NCBI GenBank assembly: GCA_018894105.1
Contig: CM032125.1
Coordinates: forward strand, 27,327,032-27,391,031
Source of the DNA: Jacaranda mimosifolia
Taxonomy: Eukaryota; Streptophyta; Magnoliopsida; Lamiales; Bignoniaceae
Length of the DNA stretch: 64,000 nucleotides
Direction of reading: 5' to 3'
Part shown: one piece after another, positions 13,517 through 24,680 of the stretch
Layout: every line of letters begins with the position of its first letter
Numbering within the stretch: position 1 is the first letter of the stretch
The notes under the pieces: generated by a model
The model's database searches: none
The model's input: the letters and a program-made list of their open reading frames with translations, nothing else
What the model was told of the DNA's origin: nothing
Translations under genes and position numbers: made by a program

Positions 13517-14345
13517 TAGCTACGATCAAGTACCTATGGTTTTTACCTAACATCATACACTCTTTAAAAAATTGACACATATCTAAATACCTTTTTTAAA
13601 TTAATAGTAATTAAGTTAATTTATTATACTAACATTTTCTAATTAAATTAAAAGTAAAATAGTTTTTGATATGAAATACCTTAACTATCCTTATCAAAAA
13701 TTAATATATAACTAAAACAAATATAGATATATATATAATTATCTAAAAAAGAAAAAAAGAAAAATAAATTTTAAACTAAACCAATTCAACCCACGCAATT
13801 CCCAGATTCAACATACACGTCAGAAGCAATTTCTGTACTTCAAACCCCTTCCATTCTTCACCCCCCACGCCCCCAAAACCAGTGTTCCAATTTCTAGTGA
13901 AGGCACGTATCATCCCCATATGTCAACAGAAATAAGAAGTAAAAACCCCAGTTACAGCAACAACGGAAATCCGAAAATTGAATTTGAATCTGGTTGGGGG
14001 GCGGGGTTTGAAGAATAGAAAATTGTTTCCGCCTTTGAATTTGGTGGCGGGTTTGAAGAACATAATTGAAATGGTGGGTTCACTGGATTGTAATGATTTA
14101 TTTCAAAATAATTTTTGTTTCTATTTTTTTAGGTAATTATATTTTGATTTTTGTTTTAGTTATATATTAATTTTTGATAAGGACATTTAAGGTAATTCAT
14201 ATGAAAAATTATTTTATTTTTAATTTTATTAAAAAATATTAGTACAGTAAATTAATTTAATTACTATTAATTTTAAAAAAAATATTTGGACACATATTAA
14301 TATTTTAAAGGATATAAGATGTTAGGTAAAAATCATGCGTACGAA
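13517..14345. mobile_element. Foldback element with arms of about 200-230 bp
   Basis: The left arm (about 13517-13740) begins AAGTACCTATGGTTTTTACC. The right arm (about 14140-14345) is its imperfect reverse complement and ends GGTAAAAATCATGCGTAC. Between the arms is a distinct, less AT-rich centre (13790-14090). No coding capacity or clear target duplication was found. Its right end lies about 110 bp before the start of the YJU2-like pseudogene. Confidence 0.65.
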
Positions 14346-14455
14346 ACCTCAGCCAAAAGCTGTCTCTTCTATAATACGAGAGCGCCTGTCACCACCGCCA
14401 CCAAAAGCAGCTTCAGCCGCCGCTGGCCCTTTCTCTCCTTCTCTTCTCTCAAAGG

Positions 14456-14763
14456 ATGGGGGAAAGGAAAGTTCTGAATAAATACTACTCGGCGGACTTC
14501 ATCCCGTAGAAGATTCCGCGGCGGAGACAGCACAAACCCAAAAGCCAGCAGATGAAAGTCCGGATGATGCTGCCCATGAGTATCCGATGCCAGACGTGCG
14601 GTAATTACATGTATAAGGGGTCCAAATTCAATTCCCGCAAAGAAGCTGCCGTTGGAGAGACCTATTTGGGAATTCAAATCTTGAGGTTCTATATTAACGG
14701 CACCAAATGCTCAGTTGAAATTACTTTAAAGACAGATCCTCAGAACTCTGATTACGTTGTTGA
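14456..14763 (+). pseudogene. YJU2: YJU2-type splicing factor pseudogene, 5' part
   Basis: The frame from the ATG at 14456 begins MGERKVLNKYY, followed by a premature TAG at codon 18 (14507-14509). It then continues with MKVRMMLPMSIRC and YKGSKFNSRKE to NSDYVV, typical of the N-terminus of YJU2/CCDC94 (CWC16 family), which acts in the first catalytic step of the spliceosome. One of the four cysteines usually binding zinc is lost: the second CxxC pair reads N-G-T-K-C. No intron interrupts the coding part, so it may be a retrocopy, though intronless CWC16 genes exist. The copy is cut at 14763 by the copia insertion and resumes at 21745. A 5'-leader-like stretch runs from about 14350. Confidence 0.85.
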
Positions 14764-15598
14764 TGTTAGAATTTTAGCACCTAAATAATTTATCTCGTTG
14801 ATGAGATATTTTAGTGCAAAAATTAATAAATTATTGAATGAGCAAATTGAGTTAAAGAAGTGAGCAATGAGCTAAAATTATATTAAAACATGGGAGTGGG
14901 TGGATAGTATAATAATAATCCAATGATAATAATAATATTTCTATATAATTATTATTAGGATTATTTTAAATTTCGGATATTGAGACCAAAATTAATTCAT
15001 CCAACAGTCATGTCTAATTTCTTAGAAAATTGCATCTCATGTCTTTTGAAATTTAAAATAAATGTCACAATCTTTATTTAGTCTGACAGAATTAGGGACA
15101 TGTCTTACAAGAATAGACACATGTTTTATAGGAATAGACACTTAAGTCCTATAAATATAGGTGTTGTCTAGTGTCAAAAAATAAGAAAATACACTAGCAT
15201 TCTAGCATTCTAGGCATTCATTCTCATATAGATACATACACATTTTTCATTAAACACAAAAGGTTCAAGTTAGTTCGGTTTGGAGGTTCAACCAATAGGA
15301 GTGCCGCCTTTGGTTGTTTGGAGTCGTTGTATCTTGGGAGGTTGTTCGTTAGCAGTCCTCGGGCATCAGTGGGAGGCGAATAAAACCTTAAGGAAGCTGT
15401 GCTCGTGCAGACCTCGACTCGCTATTTATTTAATCCTCAGTTTATTGCTTCCGGTTTGAATTCTTGACTAATTCTTTACTTGTTTTTCGGTGGTTTCAAT
15501 TATTTCTCCTATACTTAGTTTTGTGCTAATTGTTTATTGTTAAGTTTATGCTACTGCATTATATAATAAATTTTTATGCACAAAAGATTAGTCTAACA
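14764..15598 (+). repeat. 5' LTR of the copia element
   Basis: The 835-bp repeat begins TG and ends CA. CCTATAAATATAGG near 15150 is a plausible promoter TATA element. The sequence directly after the LTR (ATCTTAAGGTTTTATG) does not match the usual initiator-methionine tRNA primer-binding site. Confidence 0.95.
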
Positions 15599-16325
15599 AT
15601 CTTAAGGTTTTATGTCTCCCTCTATCTATATAATTCAGTAGCATTATAAAACTTATATATTTAATTCTTGTTTCAGTTTTATATGGTGTTAAATACTTTC
15701 TGTTTTGGGCAACTAAATTATATATCAAAATGGAGATACACTAATTTCCATCGATTTTAAAGTCTTACTTTCATTTCTATATATAATTAAAAACTGCTGC
15801 CATTTATTAGATTTCCACAAATCTACACAAGGAATTCCGAATATAACGGCATGCATAAGTTATTCTGTCTCTGTGTAAGTTTATCTTGTTAAATCATGCC
15901 ATTTATATAATTTAGTGGTATTCTGTCCAAATCCTACATATATCCTGCATAAGTTACAAATTACCATGTTTTTTTTTTAATTTTGCTATGTCCAATTAAT
16001 ATTGATTTTGAACATTATTGCTGTTTGGTTTTTACAAAAGTTGCTAGTTATTTACAATATTTAATTTGCCTGCATTTTGTCCCCTAAAATTTCTCCTTTG
16101 TGTATGAATGTTGCATTCCAAAATTAGTTACGGATATTCAGTCCATAATTGTTTCATAACAAAGTGTGTGTATGCATAAAAAACAAAAACAAAAAAAAAA
16201 AAGAGAATTTTTTTTTATTTTTTTTATTTTTGTCCATAAAGTGAATTGGAAAGATAAATTTTTCGTTGATTTCACTTACTCAAATCAATAATTGTTCCAT
16301 CATATTGGTTTGTCGAATATTTGCA

Positions 16326-19300
16326 ATGGCTACAAACACTGATGGGTCAAGTGTTCCTAATGAGCCCAACGTGACCGGCGTTGGTAGTGGAACACCGAAT
16401 GCTCTCATTGGGCCACCTCCAGCTGCCGTTGCTCCTACTCCTATTGCGGTTGGACAAGCGCAGAAACTAGAAAAATTCAACGGGAAAGATTTCAAGAGAT
16501 GGCAACAAAAAATGCTATTCTATCTCACCACTTTGAACCTTGCGAGGTTCTTACGGGAAGAACGCCCTGCATTGGGGGAAGATTCGGACATGCAGATTGT
16601 AGCGACTGTTGATGCATGGAATCATGGAGATTTTTTATGCAAAAACTATGTACTTAATGGGCTATATAATGCATTGTACAATGTTTATAGTCCCATTGCT
16701 ACGGCTAAGGAACTTTGGGAATCACTAGAGAAAAAATACAAGACAGAAGATGCCGGCACGAAGAAACTCGTTGTTGGTAAATTCCTTGAATTTTTAATGA
16801 TTGATTCCAAGTCTGTAATGTCACAGGTGAACGAGTATCAAATGATACTACATGAGTTGGCTGCCGAAGGAATGGCACTTGGAGAAGCGTTCCAAGTAGC
16901 ATCCTTGATTGAGAAGTTGCCCCCGGGGTGGAAAGACTTCAAAAATTGCCTCAAGCACAAGCGCAAGGAAATGAACCTTGAGGACTTGATTTTGAGGCTA
17001 AGAATAGAAAAAGACAACCAACTTCCCAAAAAGAGAGGTGGTGGCAATGCTTTTGAGAGCAAAGCAAATGTGGTGGAGCAGGGGCCATCAAACAAGCGAA
17101 AACGAGACTCGCACGGCCATCTAGGTGAGAAAAAGAAAAAGAAGTTTGAAGGCAATTGCTATGTTTGTGGCAAAGCATGGCATAAAGCCAAAGACTACCG
17201 AAACCGTCAACAAGGAGGGACTCCTAAAAAAAGTGGATCTTCAAAGAAGAGAAAGACCGCCCATGCCAATATTACAAAAATGGATAATCTATCAGATGGT
17301 GTTGGTGACTTGAACCTATCAACCGTGGTTTTTGAGGTGAATCTCACTGAAAATTCTAAGCAGTGGCGGGTGGACACTGGGGCCACTCAACATATGAGAA
17401 TGCTGAAGGTGAAAATTTGTTCATGGGCAATTCTTCAACTTCCAAGGTGCATGGAATTGGAAAAGTGGTGCTCAAAATGACCTCTGGGAAGGAGCTGACT
17501 CTCAACAACGTGCTTCATGTTCCAGACATAAGGAGAAATTTAGTGTCAGGTCCTATACTTAGCAAAAATGGATTTAGGCTAGTTTTTGAATCTGACAAAT
17601 TTGTACTTACTAAAAGTGGTGTGTATGTCGGAAAAGATTATTTGTGTGATGGTCTTTTTAAAATGAATGTAATGACCACCATACCCAAAAGTGTACCAAA
17701 AGTTGTTATTAATGGTAATAAAGTAACTTCGGCTTACTTGTTGGAGTCTCTAGATTTATGGCATCATAGACTAGGGCATGTAAATTTTGGTACTTTAAGT
17801 AAACTAGCTAAAAGTGGAATTTTACCTAAGTTGGATTTTGACACAAAAACTAAGTGTGAAGTTTGTGTTGAGGCAAAAATGACGAAAACTCCTTTTAAGG
17901 CAATTGAAAAAAGTACTGAACCATTAAGTTTAATTCACACAGACATATGTGACTTAAAAATGGTGCAATCAAAAGGTGGGAAAAAATATTTTATAACCTT
18001 TATAGATGATTGCACAAGATATTGTCATGTTTATCTACTTTCTAGCAAAGATGAAGCTATTGAAGTATTTAAACATTACAAGAATAATGTTGAGAATCAA
18101 CTTGGAAAGAAAATAAAAATACTCAGAAGTGATAGAGGTGGTGAATATGTTCATCCATTTGAAGAGTTTTGTGCTAAACATGGAATAATTCATGAAGTAA
18201 CAGCATCTTATGCACCACAATCAAATGGTATTGCTGAACACAAAAATTGAACTTTAAAAGAAATGATGAATGCATTATTAATTAATGCAGGGGCACCTCA
18301 AAACATGTGGGGAGAGGCAGTGTTGACTGCAAATCATTTACTTAATAAGATACCCCACAAGAAATTACAAAAAACACCATATGAGGCATGGAAAGGACAC
18401 CCACGATCTTATCAATATCTTCGAGTGTGGGGGTGTTGAGCTAAAGTGGGAGTACAACTTCCTAAAATGGTCAAAATAGGACCAAAGACAATTGACAGGA
18501 TCTTTATTGGTTACGCACAACATAGTGTCGCCTATCGGTTCCTTGTACATAGATCTGATATTGACGACATTCAAATTAATACGATAATCGAGTCAAGGAA
18601 CGCAAACTTCTTTGAAGAGATATTTTCTTGGAAAAAGGAAGAAGGACGAGTAATATTCAAAAGACCTCGAGAAGTTCAAGAGTCAAGTAAAGAGGACATT
18701 GAGCCGAGACGTAGCAAAATAGCTAGAACGGCTAAATCCTTTGGACCCGACTTCTTGACTTACATATTAGAAAGTGAACCGCGAACGTTTACATAAGCTA
18801 TGACGACTCTCGAAGCTCCTTTGTGGAAGGAAGCGGTAAATAGTGAAATCGAGTCCATCATGCATAATCATACTAGGGAATTAGTGGATTTACCTCCTGG
18901 AAATAAACCCTTAGGGTGTAAATGGATTTTCAAGAGGAAAATGAAAGCTGATGGTACGATAGATAAATACAAGGCGAGATTAGTAGTCAAAGGGTATCGA
19001 CAAAAGGAAGGCCTTGACTATTTTGATACGTACTCGTCAGTGACTAGAATAACTTCTATTCGATTATTAATTGCTTTGCTGCCATTAATAATCTCGAGAT
19101 ACATCAAATGGATGTAAAGACGGCATTTTTAAATAGCGACCTCGATGAGGAAATTTATATGGAACAACCTGAAGGGTTTGTGGTTCCAGGCCAAGAGAAG
19201 AAGGTGTGTAAATTAATTAAATTGTTATATGGTTTAAAACAAGTACCTAAACAATGACATCTTAAATTTGATCATGTGATGATAGCCAATGGCTTCAAGA

Positions 19301-20304
19301 TTAATGAGTGTGACAAATGTGTGTATATTAGAGGTACACCAACTGAATATGTCATTGTATGTTTATACGTACGTAGATGATATATTAATCATGGGAAGCA
19401 ACAGCGACATAATCAAAGAGACAAAGAAATTGCTAAGTCGCAATTTCGATATGAAAGATATGGGTCTTGCCGATGTCATACTCAGAATCAAAATTATAAG
19501 AATACCGGGTGGGATAGCATTAACACAATCGCACTATATTGAGAAAGTGCTACAAAAGTTCCTAGATCCCGCTAGCAGCCCGGTGAAAACACCAATAGAT
19601 GCAAACCAACAACTCACCAAAAATAAAGGTGAAGGAAAAGCTCAAGTGGAATACGTGCGCATAATTGGAAGCCTCATGTATATAATGAATTGCACGAGGC
19701 CAGATATTGCGTATGTAGTTGGTAAGCTAAGTAGATATACAAGCAACCCTGGACAAGAGCATTGGAATGCTATTGTCAGAGTACTAAAGTACTTAAAACA
19801 CACCACAAAGTATGGGTTGCACTATACGAAATATCCAGTTGTAATTGAGAGATACAGTGATGCAAATTGGATATCTGACTCAAACGAGTCCAAGTCCACG
19901 AGTGTATATGTATTCACTTTAGGTGGAGCTGCCATATCATGGAAATCCTCGAAGCAAACTTGCATAGCGAGATCAACGATGGAATCAGAGTTCATCATGT
20001 TGGATAAAGCAAGCGAGGAAGTTTGGAAGATATTCCAAATTAGACGAAACCTGTGCCAGCAATTTGCATCCACTGTGATAGCTAGTCTGCTATTGGAATG
20101 GCACAAAGTAGTATGAACAACGGTAAGTCTCGACAAATACGGAGGAGACATAACAGTGTTAGGCAACTGCTCTCTAGTGGAGTTATCTCAATTGACTACG
20201 TGAAGTCTAAAGATAACCTTGCAGATCTGCTAACTAAAGGTGTAAATAGAGAGCAAGTAAATAAATCATCGAAGGGAATAGGCCTTAAGCCGTTAAATAA
20301 CTGA
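16326..20304 (+). pseudogene. Copia gag-pol polyprotein, disrupted
   Basis: Gag starts at the ATG at 16326. Its zinc knuckle near 17155 reads C-Y-V-C-G-K-A-W-H-K-A-K-D-Y, with the last cysteine replaced by tyrosine. Protease has the V-D-T-G-A active site near 17368 but is broken by a deletion and frameshift just after it. Integrase shows the zinc-finger region (HRLGHVN, CEVC) and the catalytic stretches FIDDCTRY and SDRGGEY. Reverse transcriptase retains YVDD at 19370. RNase H lies near 19840-20010, and a tail frame ends at 20304. In-frame stops occur at 18248, 18437, 18794 and 19255, with a frameshift near 19110. It cannot make a full polyprotein. Confidence 0.93.
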
Positions 20305-20904
20305 GTCACCATAACGGGAACCCTACCTATGTGATTGGAGATCCCATGAAGTAGGTTCAACGGGAAAAACAAGTTATGCAACTATGACTCGATGTGGAAG
20401 CACTGTGGGGGGCCACAACCCTCTAGCCTATTTCGTTGATAAGGAGACAGTGCACCCTGCAAAAGTTCTAGGTTAAGCATTGATTTTAATGGCTCTCATA
20501 TCTCAATATTTTGAGTGGGGGTGTAGCAGGAACCTCTTAATGAGAAGTCACCTATATGAGTAGGGATTGGGCCGATCCTATGAGAATTTGTAAGGCTGAA
20601 TTCTCAAAGTAGTACTCATGAATACCAAGAATTGTTCAGGGCCAAAATGAACACAACAATTAAACCATAAAATTGACTATTGAGTGGTGTTATGTGCAGT
20701 ACTATTGTCTCGGTGTACACCGAAGCCGAACAGTTCAAAACATCATGTTCACTGGTTGGCAAGTACATTCGATAGTGCTCACTAAGGAAGGTTCAAAGCC
20801 AAAAGCTACCTCTCCCGATGCAATATCACTTGAGCTAAACCTCTGTCGTGTAATTGCATTCATGAGCATATCTATCAGACTATTTGCTCATTCAAGTGGG
20901 GGAT

Positions 20905-21739
20905 TGTTAGAATTTTAGCACCTAAATAATTTATCTCATTGAGGAGATATTTTAGTGCAAAAATTAATAAATTATTGAATGAGCAAATTGAATTAAAGAA
21001 GTGAGCTATGAGCTAAAATTATATTAAGACATGGGAGTGGGTGGATAGTATAATAATAATCCAATGATAATAATAATATTTCTATATAATTATTATTAAG
21101 ATTATTTTAAATTTCGGATATTGAGATTGAAATTAATTCATCCAACAGTCATGTCTAATTTCTTAGAAAGTTGCATCCCATGTCTTTTGAAATTTAAAAT
21201 AAAGGTCACAACCTTTATTTAGTTTGACAGAGTTAGGGACATGTCTTATAAGAATAGACACATGTTTTATAGGAATAGGCACTTAAGTCCTATAAATATG
21301 GGTGTTGTCTAGTGTCAAAAAATAAGAAAATACACTAGCATTCTAGCATTCTAGGCATTCATTCTCATATAGATACATATACATTTTTCATTATACACAA
21401 AAGGTTCAAGTTAGTTCGGTTTGGAGGTTCAACCAATAGGAGTGCCGCCTTTGGTTGTTTGGAGTCGTTGTATCTTGGGAGGTTGTTCGTCAGCAGTCCT
21501 CGGGCATCGGTGGGAGGCGAATAAAACCTTAAGGAAGCTGTGCTCGTGCAGGCCTCGACTCGCTATTTATTTAATCCTCAGTTTATTGCTTCCGGTTTGA
21601 ATTCTTGACTAATTCTTTACTTGTTTTTCGGTAGTTTCAATTATTTCTCCTATACTTAGTTTTGTGCTAATTGTTTAGTGTTAAGTCTATGCTACTGCAT
21701 TATATAATACATTTTTATGCACAAAAGATTAGTCTAACA
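20905..21739 (+). repeat. 3' LTR of the copia element
   Basis: This 835-bp copy is colinear with the 5' LTR without visible large indels, and differs by scattered substitutions. It ends ACA directly before the target duplication GTTGA. Confidence 0.96.
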
Positions 21740-22253
21740 GTTGAGTATGGCGCAACAAGGAATTTTGAACCACAAATGGAAGAAAAAAGAGGAAAAGGAT
21801 TAGCGCCAATGGGATGGGAGATTCGATGAAATCCTTAGAGAGTCGAAGTTTGGAGTCAAAGAACGAAATGTATATCATTGCTGCTCTCGAAGAAATAAGA
21901 TCCATCAAGTCAAGACATGCAACTTTAAGCGCAGATGCAATGCTAGAAGCTATGCACAACTCAAACAAGTATAAGAAAAGAAAGTTGAAAGAAGAAGAAG
22001 AAGAAGAAGAAGAGGAAGATGAAGCACTCGTGAAATCAGTGTTTCAGGCGCACAAAGAGGCTGTTGTGTGAAGAATTGATGATAATTATGATGACGATGA
22101 TGTTGATTTTGGTTTCCTTTTGCCTGGTAATGAGAGTAAATCAAGTGGTCTTGCAAAGAGGAGAACATTCTTTTAATTCAACAAATTCTTTTACAAACAA
22201 CAGCTCCAACAATGGTGATATTATTGCTGGTGTTAGAGGGGGAATCGGCTAAC
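21740..22253 (+). pseudogene. YJU2: YJU2-type splicing factor pseudogene, 3' part
   Basis: Reading resumes right after the copia target duplication with GATRNFEP, a YJU2-family motif. The frame shifts near 21800-21810. From 21814 the other frame encodes [16 protein letters not shown] and [17 protein letters not shown], then a run of about ten glutamates and [11 protein letters not shown], all matching the middle and C-terminal half of the family. A TGA at 22069-22071 stops it, and a further piece (RIDDNYDD..DFGFL) continues in frame to a TAA near 22172. Removing one target duplication joins both parts in frame across the insertion point. Confidence 0.82.
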
Positions 22254-22684
22254 TGTAAGTTTATTTTGAAATCTTGGTTTTCTTGAATTTTTATGTCAAG
22301 AAATCAGCCAGAGACTCTAATGAATGAATACTTCAATGATGGAGTATATTGAATTTGTTAGTGTTATATTTGTTAAGGTTTATTTTGTTTTGAATTTCCT
22401 TATTGAGCATGTTTTTATACATTTCAAATGCAGTAATGGATGGATAGGCTTGCTTGGATGGCCTTTGTGCATTTTTACCACAGTGCAAAGATTATTTATT
22501 TACTTTTTTGTTTGTGATTGATGAAAAAATTGTTTTTATTGATTGGACTTACTTAACCTCAATTTCTGTAGTGAATGGCAAAATCATCCCTATTGGTGAT
22601 AAATTTCTTATAATCCAATATAGGAGGCTCTTTATTTAACATGTGATTTTCATTTTTGATGAGCATGTATAGTTTAAAGATTTA

Positions 22685-23060
22685 GAGGGTTTTGGCTAAT
22701 CTTATTTAAAAAATTGCTACATCTTATAAGATATTTTTGGAGCCTAAAAGATGTTAGATCTTTTTCTAAAAATAAAATTTTAAAGTATTTGGATAAAATA
22801 ATATTTTAGAACTTATAAGATGTTAATAATGATATTTTTATAATTAATATGATTAAAATTAAGCTAACTTGTTAAGATTTTCAAAATAAGTTAGGCACTT
22901 TTTACTTTTTTAAAAAGAGCCTATAAACTCATAACGTCTTATTTTAGGTGTTTATAAGTTTTTTTTAAAAAAATTTACTAAACACTTTTTCACTTCTTAT
23001 AAGCTCTCAAACATCTTATTAGATGTTTTGAGGAACTTATAACCTCACTCAAATGCCCTC
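22685..23060 (+). mobile_element. PIF/Harbinger-type MITE, copy 1
   Basis: The element is 376 bp, bounded by TTA on each side (22682-22684, 23061-23063), with ends GAGGGTTTTGGC and GCCCTC. It is AT-rich and full of CTTATAAG-type short palindromes, and noncoding. The TTA duplication and G-rich ends fit PIF/Harbinger. Copy 2 lies 400 bp downstream in reverse orientation. Confidence 0.7.
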
Positions 23061-23463
23061 TTAGTGAAAATTTTGGACCCTGGACATTGATATGGTACTC
23101 TTTATTGTCGCAGATAATTTAGTCAAATGAGGAGGTGAGATTGTGGTGTTGATATAAGCAAAATAATTGAATAGAATTTCCATAGGTTAGGGCAAATGCT
23201 AAACGTTGATGTTGGGCTTTTCTTTTGTTGAGGTAGATAATTCAACTAAATGTGGAGTGATAATCCATTATTTGTACAAGCAAAACAATTGACCGGAGTT
23301 TTGACTTTTGACAAGTTAGAGGAAATGTTGGGAGCATTTGTTTTCTATAAATTCTCAACTCTTCAATTCGTTGGAGAATTGGGATAATCTATAATTGAAG
23401 GGTGCACGAAATAGCATTTTGGCTTGATGGGCCGCATGCTGTAAGGTTCTACTTTTCGTCTAA

Positions 23464-23846
23464 GAGGGTTGGTGAACTTATAAGTTTTTCAAAACATCTT
23501 ATAAGATATTTATAAATTTATAAATTGATAAAAAGTATTTGATAATTTTTTTAAAAAAAGAGCTTATAAGATCTTAAAATAAGATGTTAGAAACTTATAA
23601 GCTCTTTTAAAAAAAGTAAGGAGACCTTAATTTATTTTTAAAATCTTAACAAGTTCTTTCATTTTTAACCATTTTAATTATAAAATTGTCATTATTAACC
23701 TCTTATAAGCTCAAAGATTTTATTTTATCCTAACATTTCAAGAACTTATTTTAAAAATAAGATCTAACATCTTATACGCTCCAAAAATATTTTATAAAAT
23801 ATAGAAACTTATAAGATATTTAAAATAGGCTTAGCCAAACACCCTC
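23464..23846 (-). mobile_element. PIF/Harbinger-type MITE, copy 2 (inverted)
   Basis: Read on the minus strand it starts GAGGGTGTTTGGCTAAGCC and follows copy 1 closely, including GATGTTAGATCTT and GGTTAATAATGAC. It is flanked by TAA (23461-23463) and TAG (23847-23849), one mismatch from a 3-bp duplication. No coding capacity is visible. Confidence 0.68.
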
Positions 23847-24046
23847 TAGTACTCTTGTGGGCTTATTATAATTATTATGCTTTTGTAAGCTTATATAATT
23901 ATTATGCCGTTTAAAGCTTCATGCAAGTGCATTAAACATGTATTTTAAATTCTTATATACTTCAATTTTTATCTTTTATTTTTTGGTCTATGGTTGCATA
24001 AATGAAAAATGATATTAATTGACTACTTTGGCGATAGGATGTTACC

Positions 24047-24675
24047 TGTTACTTCCCGTTGGGATCGGATTCCCTAATCTCCAAACCTAAGGAGAAGATA
24101 TATCATGTCGAATCCGATGGTTCAACTTTGCACTTCCGGACTGGCCCATTCACAACTTGGTCCTAAGGTTGGACTTCGGAGGTGGAAGATCGATAGTTGA
24201 TGCTCAGCAAGGATGACATAGGATAGTACCCCACTGCATTAAATACTGTTCTCTCTACGGCATCCTTTGCATTAAATGCGGCGACACACCTTGTGGCACC
24301 CCAGAGTACTATTCACCAGGATTACGTCATCCCGATTGGGAGAGCAAAGAGGACCACGGTTGCCCCTCAGGAATAGAGCTTGAATAGTTCTAAGAAGCAA
24401 GGGCAGAAAGGTAAAATTGACTCTAAGGATGCAAGACTATAAATCCTGAATCAAAATCAAGCCTGAGGTACGCAAAATACAAAGTTCTTTACTCCAATCT
24501 CCCTATTTGTTTCCTCTCATCAGCTCGATACTGATTTAAGCTTTGGAGGGCCTTCACCGGAGGCATTTCCAACTAGCCTAACGTTTACTGAGTGTTGTAG
24601 GTTGACCCATTTCCAGTAGGATCGTCCGACCTGAATCCTCTCAGTTTACCAACCCTAGGAACTTGTGCTTCATCA
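24047..24675 (+). mobile_element. Solo LTR of a gypsy-like retrotransposon
   Basis: The 629-bp stretch is markedly more GC-rich than its surroundings. It has LTR-like features in order: start TGTTACTTCCC, repeated GCATTAAATGCGG-type boxes, GACTATAAATCC as a TATA element near 24438, and end GCTTCATCA. The flanks TTACC and TTATC could be a diverged 5-bp duplication. The box pattern resembles the LTRs of the gypsy element at 34083-45497, but it is a different family. No internal region is attached. Confidence 0.6.
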
Positions 24676-24680
24676 TTATC

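Larger units (their letters stand above)
14764..21739 (+). mobile_element. Ty1/copia LTR retrotransposon, inactivated
   Basis: The element is 6,976 bp long with LTRs of 835 bp each, starting TGTTAG and ending CTAACA, and a 5-bp target duplication GTTGA at 14759-14763 and 21740-21744. Domain order is gag, protease, integrase, reverse transcriptase, RNase H, which defines the copia superfamily. A polypurine tract GTGGGGGA precedes the 3' LTR. By eye the LTRs differ at about 25-30 positions, near 3 percent. It is inserted in the YJU2-like pseudogene in the same orientation. Confidence 0.97.
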
